Origin: an uncultured Acidimicrobiia bacterium
Lineage (GTDB): Bacteria; Actinomycetota; Acidimicrobiia; Spongiisociales; Spongiisociaceae
Assembly: GCA_937900165.1 (NCBI GenBank)
Contig: CALCCX010000238.1
Coordinates: forward strand, 1 to 5,120
Direction: 5' to 3'
Length of the DNA stretch: 5,120 bases
The notes under the pieces were generated by a model, which was given only the letters and a program-made list of their open reading frames with translations, had not been told where the DNA came from and made no database searches. A program made the position numbers and the translations under genes. Numbering within the stretch: position 1 is the stretch's first letter; each line of letters begins with the position of its first letter. Shown in pieces: positions 5,094-5,120 of this stretch.

Positions 5094-5120
5094 AGATCGG
5101 AAGAGCACACGTCTGAACTC
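5094..5120 (+). other. Illumina TruSeq adapter sequence (artefact)
   Basis: The last 27 bases, beginning AGATCGGAAGAGCACACGTC at 5094, are identical to the TruSeq read-1 adapter. This is not genomic DNA: the biological sequence ends at or before 5093. It also indicates reads were assembled without adapter trimming, which lowers trust in nearby bases and in unusual joins elsewhere. Confidence 0.97.

Overview
The window looks like a stretch of accessory DNA from an uncultured or little-studied high-G+C actinobacterium. This rests on the gene families (an ECF42-type sigma factor with a DGPF partner, an actinobacterial-style tyrosine integrase, a RelE/Gp49-type toxin with an XRE antitoxin), GTG start usage, strong G/C codon bias and a tRNA-fMet-like sequence with anticodon CAT. 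It is probably the end of an untrimmed short-read assembly contig, because bases 5094-5120 are the Illumina TruSeq adapter and not biological sequence.

Layout. Bases 1-507 (+) hold the 3' part of an unrecognised helical protein. Bases 542-2156 are a patchwork of broken genes. On the minus strand there is a tyrosine recombinase catalytic domain fused in frame behind the C-terminal half of a GNAT acetyltransferase (542-1306) and the last 37 residues of an XRE regulator (1401-1514). On the plus strand is an internal piece of a Schlafen/AlbA_2 ATP-binding protein (about 1519-2121). On the minus strand again are the first ~16 codons of an integrase with its own ribosome binding site (2109-2156). 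The integrase start and end share orientation and family, so they may be the two ends of one gene whose middle was replaced.

Bases 2359-3940 (-) are an intact, overlapping two-gene operon: a DGPF/YCII-like protein followed by an ECF42 sigma factor. A sequence matching the ECF42 target promoter (TGTCGA, 17 bp, CGTC) lies just upstream of the DGPF gene, which suggests autoregulation. Bases 4129-4821 (+) are a reverse-order (toxin first) type II toxin-antitoxin operon. A 26-bp perfect palindrome overlaps its likely -10 box, and the toxin is probably read from a leaderless GTG. The right end (4822-5093) has no gene but carries short GGGAACA direct repeats and a decayed tRNA-fMet whose anticodon arm and flanks are still canonical, a good candidate for an integration (att) site.

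Taken together, integrase remnants, gene scraps, a toxin-antitoxin pair and a tRNA-derived att-like sequence fit a decayed integrative element. The sharp mid-gene junctions plus an untrimmed adapter mean that assembly or library chimerism must be excluded before any rearrangement is believed. I see no clearly new biological system; the most informative intact modules are the ECF42-DGPF operon with its promoter and the toxin-antitoxin operon with its operator.
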